A stretch of 12,471 nucleotides of DNA. Source: Lamprobacter sp964516305 (GTDB taxonomy: Bacteria; Pseudomonadota; Gammaproteobacteria; Chromatiales; Chromatiaceae). The stretch lies in the NCBI GenBank assembly GCA_964516305.1, contig CAZEZH010000103.1:1-12471 (forward strand), in the 5' to 3' direction. A model generated the notes under the pieces. It saw nothing but the letters and a program-made list of their open reading frames with translations. It did not search any database and was not told where the DNA came from. Position 1 is the first letter of the stretch. Every line of letters begins with the position of its first letter. The position numbers were made by a program, and so were the translations under genes. Shown piece after piece: positions 1 to 7,437 of this stretch.

Positions 1-549
1 GGCGCCATAGATGGTGAGGCTGCGCGGTGTATAGGGCAGGCGCAGGATCGAGTCGCTATCGAGCACGCGCGGATGGCTGAAGTCGACGTCGGGCGGATGA
101 TAGGGGCGCGAGCCAGTCGCGATGACGATCTGTTTGGCCTCGATCTGTTCGAGGACACCATCCGGGCGGAGCACCTCGACGCGGTGCGGATCGACGAAGC
201 GAGCGCGGCCGAACAGCAGCTCGACGCGATTGCGCTGATAGTAGCGATAGCGGGTCTGGACCTGATGATCGATGACCGAATCAGCCGCTCGCAGCAGGTC
301 CGGGAAGGCGACCTCGACCTGGTCGCGGGTATGCTGGAACAGCGGGTTGTGGCGATAGTCAGCGAGCATCTGGATCGAGTGCCGCAGCGCCTTGCTAGGA
401 ATGGTGCCCCAATGCGTGCAGCCGCCACCGACCTGGTCATGGGCTTCGATTACGGCGACGCGCTGTGCGGCCTTGGCCAGCTTCATCGCTGCCCCTTCGC
501 CGGCCGGGCCGGTGCCGATCACGATGCTGTCGAAGGTTCGTACTGCCAT
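1..549 (-). CDS. sthA: Soluble pyridine nucleotide transhydrogenase SthA, 5' part (cut by window edge)
   Basis: SthA is a cytosolic FAD flavoprotein that transfers hydride between NADPH and NAD+, and so balances the two pyridine nucleotide pools. The window holds the first 183 of about 465 residues, reading on without a stop to base 1. The FAD-binding Rossmann glycine motif GTGPAGEG is at residues 12-19. The signature GGGCTHWGTIPSK follows at 41-53. In dihydrolipoamide dehydrogenase two cysteines form the redox disulfide here; SthA keeps the first (C44) and has Thr at the second (T49), which separates it from that enzyme. The stretch GSRPYHPPDVDF later in the fragment also matches SthA. The ATG at 549-547 is preceded by GAGG elements 4 and 10 bases upstream. 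The gene lies 74 bases downstream of a lipid kinase on the same strand, so co-transcription is possible. The NAD-binding and dimerisation domains lie outside the window. Confidence 0.95.
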   Translation of the reverse strand, partial: MAVRTFDSIVIGTGPAGEGAAMKLAKAAQRVAVIEAHDQVGGGCTHWGTIPSKALRHSIQMLADYRHNPLFQHTRDQVEVAFPDLLRAADSVIDHQVQTRYRYYQRNRVELLFGRARFVDPHRVEVLRPDGVLEQIEAKQIVIATGSRPYHPPDVDFSHPRVLDSDSILRLPYTPRSLTIYGA

Positions 550-623
550 ACTGCCTCTACCTCGGTGCCTCGCGGATGCGCGCCTACCGGAAACGCTCAG
601 ATTAGCACAGGCCATGGGCTTGG

Positions 624-1559
624 CTAGTCCGCAGGGCGGTTGCGATCGCCGGGCTTGAGCACTTGCAAGGCTGCGGGCCGACTCTCATACAAGAGCGGGG
701 TCTTGAGTCTCAGGCGCTCACCATCGTTCATCACCACCAGCTCCTGCTCGTGCCGGGTCTCGAGGCATATCGTTGGTGCCTGATGCTGAAAGATGCGCGG
801 GTCTTGCGCCCAGTCGCCTTGGATCAGCCGCAGAGCGAGCCGGGGCAGCTCCCACAGCGGTCCTTGGTGCACGCCATATAGGCCGAGCAGGCCTAAGTCG
901 AGCCGATCGCGACGCGGATAAGGGCGAACCACAGCGTCGATCGGATTGTTCGTGATCACCAGGGCGCGCGTCTCGACCTTCAGCCGCTCACTATCGAGTC
1001 GGATGCGCAAGCGATGATAGGGATAGCGCCGGAGCAGCAGGCGCGTCTTATGGATGAATCGCCCAGCGGCTTGAAGTGGTCCGCGATCGCGGATCGCCTC
1101 GCGTGTTCGCGCCAGCGCTGTGGTCAGTCCGATCATCGAGGCACAGAGGAACGGTTGGCCGTTGACCTTGGCGACATCGATGGCGCTGACGGTAGGGTGA
1201 TCGGTGAGGACATCGACCGCGGCCTCGGGCTGCAGCGGGATACCGAGATCTCGTGCCAGCAGGTTGGCCGTGCCGAGCGGGATGATGGCCAGTGGGACCG
1301 AGCACTCGAGCAGTTGTGAGGCGACGGCGAGCACGGTGCCATCGCCGCCGAGCACGAAGACCTGCTCGGCCCCCGCCGTGATTGCCGCTTGCAAGCGCTG
1401 CTCCCAGGGAGCTGACAGATTGCCCTCAGCGCCGAAGGCGAGCAGTGAGGACGTCAGGCCCTGAGTGTTCAAGCGGTCGCTGAGCTGGTCGGTGAGGCTG
1501 GAGGCTCGAACAGCGCCGGCGCCGGCCTGATGGTTGACGACGATGACGGCCTGAGACAT
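624..1559 (-). CDS. Diacylglycerol kinase family (DAGK catalytic domain) lipid kinase, YegS/DgkB-like
   Basis: This 311-residue protein is a member of the soluble lipid kinase family that phosphorylates diacylglycerol or related lipids with ATP at the inner membrane face. The nucleotide-binding motif GGDGT is at residues 71-75, followed by the family stretch PLGTANLLARDLGIP at 94-108. Near the C-terminus MNDGE (277-281) carries the conserved Asp-Gly-Glu that normally contributes metal and catalytic residues. The length matches bacterial YegS/DgkB proteins (about 300). The N-terminus VIVVNHQAGAG resembles the usual VVNPxSG opening, although the typical NP is replaced by NH. No membrane segment is visible. 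The ATG at 1559-1557 has no recognisable Shine-Dalgarno; only 41 bases separate it from the divergent PLDc_N gene. The actual lipid substrate cannot be read from the sequence; sphingosine or other lipid kinase activity is possible. Confidence 0.9.
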   Translation of the reverse strand: MSQAVIVVNHQAGAGAVRASSLTDQLSDRLNTQGLTSSLLAFGAEGNLSAPWEQRLQAAITAGAEQVFVLGGDGTVLAVASQLLECSVPLAIIPLGTANLLARDLGIPLQPEAAVDVLTDHPTVSAIDVAKVNGQPFLCASMIGLTTALARTREAIRDRGPLQAAGRFIHKTRLLLRRYPYHRLRIRLDSERLKVETRALVITNNPIDAVVRPYPRRDRLDLGLLGLYGVHQGPLWELPRLALRLIQGDWAQDPRIFQHQAPTICLETRHEQELVVMNDGERLRLKTPLLYESRPAALQVLKPGDRNRPAD

Positions 1560-1600
1560 GGTGTAAGACTAGTGTTTATCGATCGACTGGAGAAAACGAC

Positions 1601-1780
1601 GTGATCGGCGTTGAAGTTGGTGGCCTGCTCGGGTTGTTACATCTGATCATCTTGATCTACGCCTTTATCAAGATTGTCCAGAGCAGCGCCGGTACCTTGG
1701 GCAAGGTGCTGTGGATCGTCGTCATCCTGTTACTGCCAATCATCGGCATTATCCTCTGGCTGCTCTTTGGCCCGAGCTGA
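1601..1780 (+). CDS. Small PLDc_N-domain membrane protein, 59 aa (GTG start)
   Basis: The 59-residue product begins with GTG at 1601, preceded by GGAGAAA (1589-1595) at good spacing, and ends with TGA at 1778-1780. It consists almost entirely of the PLDc_N domain (the N-terminal membrane domain of cardiolipin-synthase-type phospholipase D proteins). A first hydrophobic helix (about residues 8-25) is followed by the diagnostic turn SSAGTLGKVLWIVVILLLP (28-46) and a second helix ending in WLLFGPS. Two transmembrane segments in a hairpin are predicted. There is no HKD catalytic motif, so it is not itself a phospholipase. Stand-alone PLDc_N proteins are known and common, but their role is unknown. 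It is divergent from a lipid kinase (41-base gap) and converges on a lipoprotein gene whose stop lies 5 bases beyond its own. The identification is firm; the function is not. Confidence 0.85.
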   Translation: MIGVEVGGLLGLLHLIILIYAFIKIVQSSAGTLGKVLWIVVILLLPIIGIILWLLFGPS

Positions 1781-1785
1781 GCGGC

Positions 1786-2190
1786 CTACCAATCAATTGG
1801 AATATAGACATAGGTCTTGGGCACTTCAGCACCGACGACCTCGATCGCGATGGGCTCATAGAAATCGCCGAGATTGACGGTTTGTCCAGCAGGGTAGAGG
1901 CCAAAGTCGACCTGATTCCCCCGCACTCGATAGTCGTCGTCGCCGGGGGGCATCTCGAACAGCACCCGGCATGGAGAGATCGCGCAGCTGCCGGTGTCGC
2001 CAGGCTTGACGGTGACGGTGATGGCTCCGGATGGAAAGCGCTTGGTCTCCTGGCAACCGCTCAGTGGGCCGAGGAACACCAAGAGCAGCGACAGGTTTAG
2101 CATCAGGGCCAACCCCATTCGACGGGCGCTAGGCTGCGACGGTGGCGGGCTAATCTGGCCGGCTCTTGAGATGGGATCGGAACGGTTCAT
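1786..2190 (-). CDS. Small hypothetical lipoprotein, 134 aa
   Basis: I do not recognise a named family. The product has a long, partly basic N-region (residues 1-24), a hydrophobic core (26-42) and a clear lipobox LSGC at 43-46. It should therefore be cut before C46 and lipid-anchored; Gln at +2 favours the outer membrane. The mature part is about 88 residues, with a CAISPC pair (C69, C74) that could form a disulfide, and is rich in Val, Tyr and Ile as in a small beta-fold. The ATG at 2190 is chosen because GAGGTAA lies about 10 bases upstream. The alternative ATG at 2118 would give a shorter signal peptide but has no ribosome site. The first 41 bases overlap the 3' end of the sanA homologue in another frame, suggesting translational coupling. 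Its stop faces the stop of the PLDc_N gene 5 bases away. Confidence 0.72.
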   Translation of the reverse strand: MNRSDPISRAGQISPPPSQPSARRMGLALMLNLSLLLVFLGPLSGCQETKRFPSGAITVTVKPGDTGSCAISPCRVLFEMPPGDDDYRVRGNQVDFGLYPAGQTVNLGDFYEPIAIEVVGAEVPKTYVYIPIDW

Positions 2191-3004
2191 CGTCGCTTAC
2201 CTCAGCGTCAGGGCGAATATCGGATTGCTCAGGCGGTGCATGAGGGGCCGGGTCTTCGCGCAGGTGCACGGACTCTCGCTCGCCGAGAAAACGTGGACCC
2301 TGTCCGGTAATAATGTCGAGTACTGCGGCAGCGCGGGCCAGGATATCGCGCGCGCGGACCTTGAGATAGCCTGTGTGCGGAGGGTCAGCGGCGGCAAAGC
2401 CGCGAGCGTCGATCCCGAATTGGCGCGCCAGGAAGATGGCACGCGCTACGTGAAAACGCTGGCTGACGACCAGCAGCTGGTCTAAGCCGAAGACCTCCTT
2501 CGCCCGGACCATCGAGTCTAGCGTGCGGAAGCCAGCGTAATCCAGGGTAATGTGGTCGGCTGGAATATCAAGTGCCACTAGGTCCTTCTGCATTGAGATC
2601 GGCTCGTTGTAGTAGCGGGTCGCGTTGTCGCCGCTGACCAGGATGCCGCGCACCCGCCCGGCGTGATACAAGGCGGCGGCGGCTTCGATGCGGGCCTGAT
2701 AGAAGCGATTCGGTTTGCCGCGCTGGCCGCGCGAGGTTCCTAGGATCAAGGCAACCTCGACCGGCTCGACCTCATTGATCTTCGCGGTAATGGCGCTGCG
2801 CGTCGACAGCGTGATACTGAGATCCACTAGCAGGAGTCCCGCCACGATTCCAGCGATGGCGAGGATTAGGGCGAGCAGCGCCCAGCGCCACCCTCGGCGC
2901 CAACTGCCAGGTGGTTCTGTTGGACCAGGCTGTGCGGCTGAGGGTGCAGCACCATCGGCCTTTGGTGCTGGCTCGCTTGGTGGTTGCGACCACTGATCGG
3001 GCAT
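2150..3004 (-). CDS. sanA: SanA-family (DUF218/YdcF-like) envelope protein
   Basis: The 284-residue protein closely resembles E. coli SanA, an inner-membrane protein needed for envelope barrier function (vancomycin exclusion at high temperature). One membrane helix spans residues 41-61, so the DUF218 domain should face the periplasm. Family signatures appear in order: LILGTS (86-91), VSGDN (123-127), YNEP (132-135), the hallmark DYAGFRTLDS (155-164), QRFHVARA (182-189) and PRFLG (237-241). The protein is longer than E. coli SanA (239): it has a Pro/Ala-rich cytosolic N-tail of about 40 residues and a charged, Pro-rich C-tail from about 245. An in-frame TAA lies four codons upstream of the ATG at 3004 and no early alternative start is visible, so the start is fixed although its only GAGG directly abuts the ATG. 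It sits between two lipoprotein genes on the same strand. The biochemical activity of SanA is unproven. Confidence 0.9.
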   Translation of the reverse strand: MPDQWSQPPSEPAPKADGAAPSAAQPGPTEPPGSWRRGWRWALLALILAIAGIVAGLLLVDLSITLSTRSAITAKINEVEPVEVALILGTSRGQRGKPNRFYQARIEAAAALYHAGRVRGILVSGDNATRYYNEPISMQKDLVALDIPADHITLDYAGFRTLDSMVRAKEVFGLDQLLVVSQRFHVARAIFLARQFGIDARGFAAADPPHTGYLKVRARDILARAAAVLDIITGQGPRFLGERESVHLREDPAPHAPPEQSDIRPDAEVSDDEPFRSHLKSRPD

Positions 3005-3054
3005 CCTCGGTGGTTATCGGTGCAGAGCGCCCAGGTCAGGACCCAGGTGCGCGC

Positions 3055-3669
3055 CTAGGGCAGCGGCTTTGGCCCATCGTCCTTGGATTGCTCGATCATG
3101 CGCTCGACCGTCTGGGCGTCTTCGGCGGGGAGCTCGGTTGGGTCGAGTGTCACGGTATTGGTGATCTCTTCGGCCGATGCAGCATTCGCTTGGTCGAGCT
3201 TCTCTCGCTCTTGCGCCGTGGTCACCTTGCAGGTCTCAGCGAAGCATCGATCAAGCTGATCCATGATGCAGCCGGTCGCAGGGACGTTGGCATCGGGCGC
3301 GGGATACTCGAGCAAAACCTGATTCATGAATTCGTCGTTGGAGATGTCGCCGTCATAGAGCGCGGTGACCAGCGTGTCGAACGCCGTATTGTTGCCGAGT
3401 AATGCGTCGACTGCGGTGTCGCCGATGCTCAGCGAGCCGCAGTTGGCCTCTGCCATGGCCCGAAAGCCGGCCTCGGTGGGGCGTTGAAACAGGTTGCCGA
3501 GAGCGGTCGAGGAATCAGTGACCTGGCCCTCGGTCGCGCAGCCAGTCAGGGCGACGACCAGCGTGAGCGCCAGCAAGCGCCAGCTCAAGCGCGGCAATCT
3601 GACCGCGCACCCATGGCCCTTAGGGGCGGCGTTGCTGCGCTGAAAGCGCTGGCACGTTGGCTGATACAT
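3055..3669 (-). CDS. Hypothetical lipoprotein, 204 aa, four mature cysteines
   Basis: I do not recognise a family. The N-terminus has a basic region (residues 1-31), a hydrophobic core (32-41) and a lipobox LTGC (41-44), so C44 should carry the lipid; Ala at +2 predicts outer-membrane sorting. The mature domain of 160 residues contains C77, C134, C142 and C147, which could make two disulfides in the periplasm. The last 55 residues are Glu/Asp/Ala-rich and probably helical. The ATG at 3669 is well supported by GAGGAG seven bases upstream; a -10-like TACAAT lies about 50 bases upstream of the start. It is the first gene of a minus-strand cluster: its stop is 50 bases before the sanA homologue, which overlaps a second lipoprotein. 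An envelope role is inferred from the signal peptide and neighbours only. Confidence 0.78.
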   Translation of the reverse strand: MYQPTCQRFQRSNAAPKGHGCAVRLPRLSWRLLALTLVVALTGCATEGQVTDSSTALGNLFQRPTEAGFRAMAEANCGSLSIGDTAVDALLGNNTAFDTLVTALYDGDISNDEFMNQVLLEYPAPDANVPATGCIMDQLDRCFAETCKVTTAQEREKLDQANAASAEEITNTVTLDPTELPAEDAQTVERMIEQSKDDGPKPLP

Positions 3670-3719
3670 CGGTGCTCCTCGGGCGGCTGGCCCGCGATCG
3701 TCTTACTGTTCGATGCCGC

Positions 3720-3725
3720 ATTGTA
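3720..3725 (-). promoter_or_regulatory. Possible -10 element for the lipoprotein-sanA-lipoprotein cluster
   Basis: Read on the minus strand this is TACAAT, five of six matches to the sigma-70 -10 consensus, about 50 bases upstream of the ATG at 3669. No good -35 hexamer is found 16-18 bases further upstream (CGCTCG or neighbours), so it may be a weak or activated promoter, or chance. Confidence 0.25.
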
Positions 3726-3779
3726 ACGACATCTGATCGGATCGAGCGATGTCTTGTTGCGTTCAGGCTTGCGCTAACA

Positions 3780-3804
3780 CTTGCTCGAGGGGGCGCTCGA
3801 CAAG
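3780..3804 (-). other. Imperfect hairpin in the FUSC-lipoprotein gap
   Basis: The arms CTTG-C-TCGAG (3780-3789) and CTCGA-CAAG (3796-3804) pair over nine base pairs with one bulged C, around a six-base loop GGGGCG. It lies 76 bases past the stop of the FUSC gene in the direction of transcription. There is no T-run after it on the minus strand, so it is not a classical intrinsic terminator; it could be a Rho-assisted 3' end structure. The rest of 3670-3879 shows no gene. Confidence 0.25.
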
Positions 3805-3879
3805 AAGCCTACGCAGGCGCCGTCCGAATACGGTTGGCTCGGCGTCGACCGATGAGGTCGTCGAGTGACCTGGATACGC

Positions 3880-6171
3880 TCAGAAACGGCTCGCACGCCA
3901 GGCCATCCAATCGAGGTCATCGAGCGCAGCGGCGAGCTCACGCAGCGCGTAGATCACCGCGACGTAATGCCCGGCGATGGTCAGGGTGTAGATGTTGTCC
4001 GGATTGACCTGCTCGCTGCGGCGGTAGTTGTCGATGCGGGTCAGCTCGGCACGGACCTCGTCGACGATCGCGTCCAGTGCCGAGACCGAGGCCGGCTTGG
4101 CTGGATCATCGAGCTTATGGCGCAAGGCCTCGACGGTGCTGACGAAGGGGCGCAGCAGCTGAAGGCCGAGGTTGCTGCCCAGTCCTTGCCGGCGCAAGGT
4201 CATGCCCCAGCGCAGACGCGCCTGCTGAAGCCCGCGAAACCGGGTCACCAGGCCCTGCAACGCGTCACCAAGGGCCTGGATACGCGCACGATCGTTTTGC
4301 GGAACCTGCGGCGTATAGGTTGAGGGTAGCAGCTCCGAGAGGCCTTGTAGCTCGACGCGCAATTGCTGATCGTAGCGCGAGATGGCGGTGGCGATGCTGG
4401 AGTCTCCGAGGTCCGCGAGCGCTTGCTGGGCACTGCTCAGCTGCGACAGCAGCGCCTTGATGCGATGGCGCAGCTGTTCTTGCGCCGATGCGCCCCGCAC
4501 CAGGGCCAATGCGGCGATGCCGACCAGCATTCCGGTTCCGATCGCAAGCGCCGCATTCAGGTAGCCGACGGCATCGAAGACCTGTTGCGGCTCAAGGTTC
4601 AGCAACAGGAGCGCGAGGATGCCGATCCGCAGGAACATCGCCTGATAGGGCGGTGGCGTCGCGTGCAGGAAGTAGGCGATGGCAAAGTAGACCGGAAACA
4701 GGACGAGCGCGAGCTCGACGAAGCCGTCTATTCGCGGCAACAACAGGAAGTAGATCGGCGCTGTGCTGATGATTCCGAGCAAAAACCCGATCAGGGTCAG
4801 TTTTGCCGGCAGCAATACCGACGTTTTTTGCAGTGTATGTCCGCCGATCAGGACCAGCGCCATGACCACTGCCAGCAGGCCCTCGGGCGGCCATTGGATG
4901 CCGATCCAAAGTGGTACCAAGATCCAAAACGCCAGGCCCATGGCCAAGGCATTAGGTAGCGCGAGTGAGAAGCGCGTGCGCCAGTGTACCTGCGGCTCGG
5001 GTGGCAGCTTGCGCAGCGGTAAGGTGCGACCAGCGCCAAGCGCGGCGCTGGCTTCAGCGAGTTGCCGGATATTGCCGGCCAACGCCTCCAGCTGTGCTGT
5101 CAACGCATGGGCAAGGGCGCTGTCGCCAGCGGTTTGCTGCGCCAGGCTCGGGCCTGCGAGCAGCCGTTGGCGCCGCGCCTCGGCTTCGGCCAGCGCCGCC
5201 TCGACGCTGGGCCTTATGCTGCCGGAGTCTGAATCGGACGCGGACGCTGGTGATGCTGCCGTGACGGCTGCCGCTGCCAGTATTGGTCCTGGTGCGAATG
5301 CCCCAGTCGATCTGAGCGTTGCTCCCGGTGTTGATACGGCCTCGACCGCGGCTGCCAACTGCTCAAGCGCTTCGCGCAGTACCTGGCGCTGGGCTGGGGT
5401 CAGAAAGGCACGCCGACCGGCAGCAGCCAGGCGTAGGTTTTCTGAGACGCCCATCATCGACCCGAGCGTTGCGGTTAAGGCCTGGATCTCAGCCTCGTGG
5501 GTTAGCCGCAGACGCCGAAAGCGACCGGTGTCGAGCTCGGCGGCGGCGAGCAGCTCGCGCAGCTCGGTGGGTGCGCGCAGCAATGACTTTGGCATCGGCG
5601 CAAAGGTGCCCGCTGCGGCCTCGGCCTCTGCGGTGACCGCGGCCGCGGTGCGGCGCAGATGTTCAGCCAGCCCTGTTAGTGCGCAGCGCTGCTTGGCGAG
5701 ATAGCTTCGACCAGCGGTGCGGGGCCAAAGGATGCCGTTGACCATCAGCACGACGAGGATGCCGATGACGGCCTCAGAGGTGCGATAGACCGCGGCTCGA
5801 AAGGCCTGGTCTGGCGCCGAGCTGGCATCCCAGGCGATGACCGCGACCGCCAAGGCGACCATGAACCAGGCGTAACCATAGCGGCTCAGGCGCATCTGGT
5901 AGACCGAGATCATCAGCACCAGCGAGATCAGCACCAGCAGCGGCCAGGGCTCCTGGACGAAGACACCGATCAGCGCCAGCACCAGCGTGGCGCCGGCCAG
6001 GGTGCCGAGCACCCGCATCAACCCCTTGCGCAGCGAGGCGCCCAGGTAAGGCGTTTGCAACACCAGCACCGCCAGGGGCGCCATGAACGGCTCTGGCCAC
6101 TGCAGCCAAAGCACAATGCCCCAAGCGATGATGATGCCGAGGCTGGTCTTGAGCGCGTCGACGACCGCCAT
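3880..6171 (-). CDS. FUSC family inner-membrane transporter (AaeB/fusaric-acid-resistance type)
   Basis: This large inner-membrane protein belongs to the FUSC superfamily (AaeB, fusaric acid resistance protein, YccS). Members are thought to export aromatic acids or hydrophobic drugs together with a HlyD-type adaptor. From ATG 6171 it has 763 residues in the typical duplicated layout: a cluster of about six membrane helices (residues 5-150), a long helical soluble region (150-395) with an Ala/Ser/Asp linker around 298-322, a second cluster (about 400-560) and a helical cytosolic tail. The opening ALKTSLGIIIAWGI is typical of the family. The ATG at 6171 has GGAG just upstream and starts 35 bases after the HlyD stop. 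The frame is open as far as an ATG at 6333, but that extension would overlap the HlyD gene by 127 bases and reads as low-quality Pro/Arg/Gly sequence; GTG at 6189 is a possible alternative. The substrate is unknown. Confidence 0.88.
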   Translation of the reverse strand: MAVVDALKTSLGIIIAWGIVLWLQWPEPFMAPLAVLVLQTPYLGASLRKGLMRVLGTLAGATLVLALIGVFVQEPWPLLVLISLVLMISVYQMRLSRYGYAWFMVALAVAVIAWDASSAPDQAFRAAVYRTSEAVIGILVVLMVNGILWPRTAGRSYLAKQRCALTGLAEHLRRTAAAVTAEAEAAAGTFAPMPKSLLRAPTELRELLAAAELDTGRFRRLRLTHEAEIQALTATLGSMMGVSENLRLAAAGRRAFLTPAQRQVLREALEQLAAAVEAVSTPGATLRSTGAFAPGPILAAAAVTAASPASASDSDSGSIRPSVEAALAEAEARRQRLLAGPSLAQQTAGDSALAHALTAQLEALAGNIRQLAEASAALGAGRTLPLRKLPPEPQVHWRTRFSLALPNALAMGLAFWILVPLWIGIQWPPEGLLAVVMALVLIGGHTLQKTSVLLPAKLTLIGFLLGIISTAPIYFLLLPRIDGFVELALVLFPVYFAIAYFLHATPPPYQAMFLRIGILALLLLNLEPQQVFDAVGYLNAALAIGTGMLVGIAALALVRGASAQEQLRHRIKALLSQLSSAQQALADLGDSSIATAISRYDQQLRVELQGLSELLPSTYTPQVPQNDRARIQALGDALQGLVTRFRGLQQARLRWGMTLRRQGLGSNLGLQLLRPFVSTVEALRHKLDDPAKPASVSALDAIVDEVRAELTRIDNYRRSEQVNPDNIYTLTIAGHYVAVIYALRELAAALDDLDWMAWRASRF

Positions 6172-6206
6172 TGGGCTCCAGAGACGCACTGCGAGGACGC
6201 CTGCTG

Positions 6207-7115
6207 TTAGCGGTGATCGGGGCTGTGGGTGGGATTGATCGCCACGCTGGCGGTGTAGCCGACCCGCAGCGGTACCGGCGTCGGCATCTCCAGGGCGATC
6301 CGGACCGGGATGCGTTGGGCGAGACGAATCCACTCGAAGGTGGGCGCGACCTGCGCAAGATCGCCCAGTTGTGGACTGTTGTTTCGCCGCGCGATGCCGA
6401 AGGCGATGCTCTGCACGCGCCCGGCCATGGGCTGATCAGGATGGCCCATCAGGGTGACGACGGCAGGATCGCCGATAGCGATGGATGACAGGTCGGTCTC
6501 CTTGATGTAAGCGGCAACCCAAAAGGTATCGGCATCGATCAGGGCCAGCAACGGCTCGCCGGCCGTTGCATAGGTGCCGGTGTCGAGCTCGAGATTGGTC
6601 ACATAGCCTGCCGCGGGGGCGCTGATCTTGGTGTAGTCGAGCTTCAGTTGAGCGGTCTCGAGTGCTACCTTGGCCGCATCGACAGCTGCCGCCTTTGCCT
6701 CAGCCTGCGCGGTCTTGAGATCGAAGTCCTGCTGCGAGAGGTCGCCGCGTGCCTTGAGCGCGGTGGCGTGCTGGGCGTCGGCGGCAGCATCTTTGGCCTC
6801 GGCCTGCGCCTGAGCCAGGTCCGCCTCGGCCTGTTGCACCGCCTGTTGATAGAGCGCCGGGTCGATCGCGAACAGCGGATCACCTTGCGCGACCCGTTGA
6901 TTGTCGCTGACCTGGACGCTGACCACCGGGCCGCTGACCTGCGGCGCGATCTGGACCAGATTCGCGAGCACCTGTCCGTCGCGCGTCCAAGGGTGCGCCT
7001 GCTGGCGCTGCGTGGCCCAGTAGAGACCGCCCGCGGCCAGTGCGACCATACTGAGTGTGACCAAGACCCGGGTCAGGTCGAACAGGACTTGGCGAGCAGA
7101 GTCTGAAAGCCTCAT
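6207..7115 (-). CDS. HlyD-family membrane fusion (periplasmic adaptor) protein, AaeA-like
   Basis: This 302-residue protein should link the FUSC inner-membrane pump to an outer-membrane channel. An N-terminal membrane anchor spans about residues 13-34. It is followed by the family stretch WTRDGQVLANLVQIAPQVSG (43-62) with the first lipoyl half (to about 85). A short Gln/Ala-rich coiled-coil hairpin (86-158) comes next, then the second lipoyl half YTKISAPAAGYVTNLEL (161-177) and a beta-barrel domain. Length and layout match E. coli AaeA (310). The ATG at 7115 follows the DUF1656 stop by 15 bases with only a weak ribosome site (TTGGGC), and its stop is 35 bases before the FUSC start, so the three genes form a compact operon. 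No outer-membrane factor gene is present in the window; a shared TolC-like channel is presumed. Confidence 0.93.
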   Translation of the reverse strand: MRLSDSARQVLFDLTRVLVTLSMVALAAGGLYWATQRQQAHPWTRDGQVLANLVQIAPQVSGPVVSVQVSDNQRVAQGDPLFAIDPALYQQAVQQAEADLAQAQAEAKDAAADAQHATALKARGDLSQQDFDLKTAQAEAKAAAVDAAKVALETAQLKLDYTKISAPAAGYVTNLELDTGTYATAGEPLLALIDADTFWVAAYIKETDLSSIAIGDPAVVTLMGHPDQPMAGRVQSIAFGIARRNNSPQLGDLAQVAPTFEWIRLAQRIPVRIALEMPTPVPLRVGYTASVAINPTHSPDHR

Positions 7116-7130
7116 GGATAGCCCAATGCC

Positions 7131-7352
7131 TCAGCCGAAGAAAGAAGGGACCAGCGTCGAGCCGATCAGGAGCGTGCAGACCACGACCAGTGCGGTGAAG
7201 AACAGCGGTGGATGCCAGACCCAGCGGCTGAGTCCGCTCAGATTGGCGAGGTTGGTCAGCGTCATCGCCAGCACCAGGCCGAGCACAGCCGCCAGCAGCC
7301 AGGGCGGGTAATAGATGCCGTTCAGACTCAGTTCGACGGGTACCTGATCCAT
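7131..7352 (-). CDS. DUF1656 small inner-membrane protein, AaeX-like
   Basis: The 73-residue protein has two membrane helices (about 18-37 and 48-66). It carries DUF1656 family marks: an N-terminal ELSLNGIYYPPWL (7-19), which normally reads E-x-x-x-G-x-x-x-P/S-P, and VWHPPLFF (45-52). Proteins of this family almost always precede a HlyD adaptor and a FUSC protein, as aaeX does in E. coli, and that is the case here. Its own role is unknown; a structural or assembly role in the pump is inferred from the conserved gene order. The ATG at 7352 fits the family N-terminus exactly, although no clear Shine-Dalgarno is seen upstream. It is the first gene of the operon and diverges from the M61 peptidase gene. 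Confidence 0.92.
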   Translation of the reverse strand: MDQVPVELSLNGIYYPPWLLAAVLGLVLAMTLTNLANLSGLSRWVWHPPLFFTALVVVCTLLIGSTLVPSFFG

Positions 7353-7392
7353 ACCGAGTAGCCGCGTTAGCAGTGGCTCATGTTGGCGGCGG

Positions 7393-7428
7393 ATTCTATA
7401 CCCAATCGTGCACTGGGTCTTGCACTTG
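7393..7428 (-). promoter_or_regulatory. Putative promoter/operator of the DUF1656-HlyD-FUSC operon
   Basis: On the minus strand TAGAAT (7398 to 7393) matches the -10 consensus in five of six positions, about 40 bases before the start at 7352. Just upstream, TGCACT occurs twice in direct orientation (plus-strand 7409-7414 and 7421-7426), with a 12-base period and a shared GG two bases after each copy. One copy overlaps a GTGCAC palindrome. The repeat covers the expected -35 region, where no good -35 hexamer exists. That arrangement would suit a regulator-dependent promoter. This is inference from position and pattern. Confidence 0.3.
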
Positions 7429-7437
7429 GCAGCGAGC

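Noticed and set aside
73..627. 184-codon plus-strand open frame opposite sthA
   Set aside because: sthA on the other strand is unmistakable; this frame has no motif or ribosome site.
1994..3402. Plus-strand open frames of 163 codons opposite sanA and the lipoprotein genes
   Set aside because: The minus-strand genes carry signal peptides, ribosome sites and family motifs; the plus-strand frames do not.
4763..5704. 313-codon plus-strand open frame inside the FUSC gene
   Set aside because: It is antisense to a well-supported coding region; the composition is Arg/Ser/Ala-rich without motifs, as expected from a GC-rich shadow frame.
6172..6333. 54-residue N-terminal extension of the FUSC protein
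   Set aside because: It overlaps the HlyD gene by 127 bases, has no family resemblance, and a better-placed ATG with GGAG exists at 6171.
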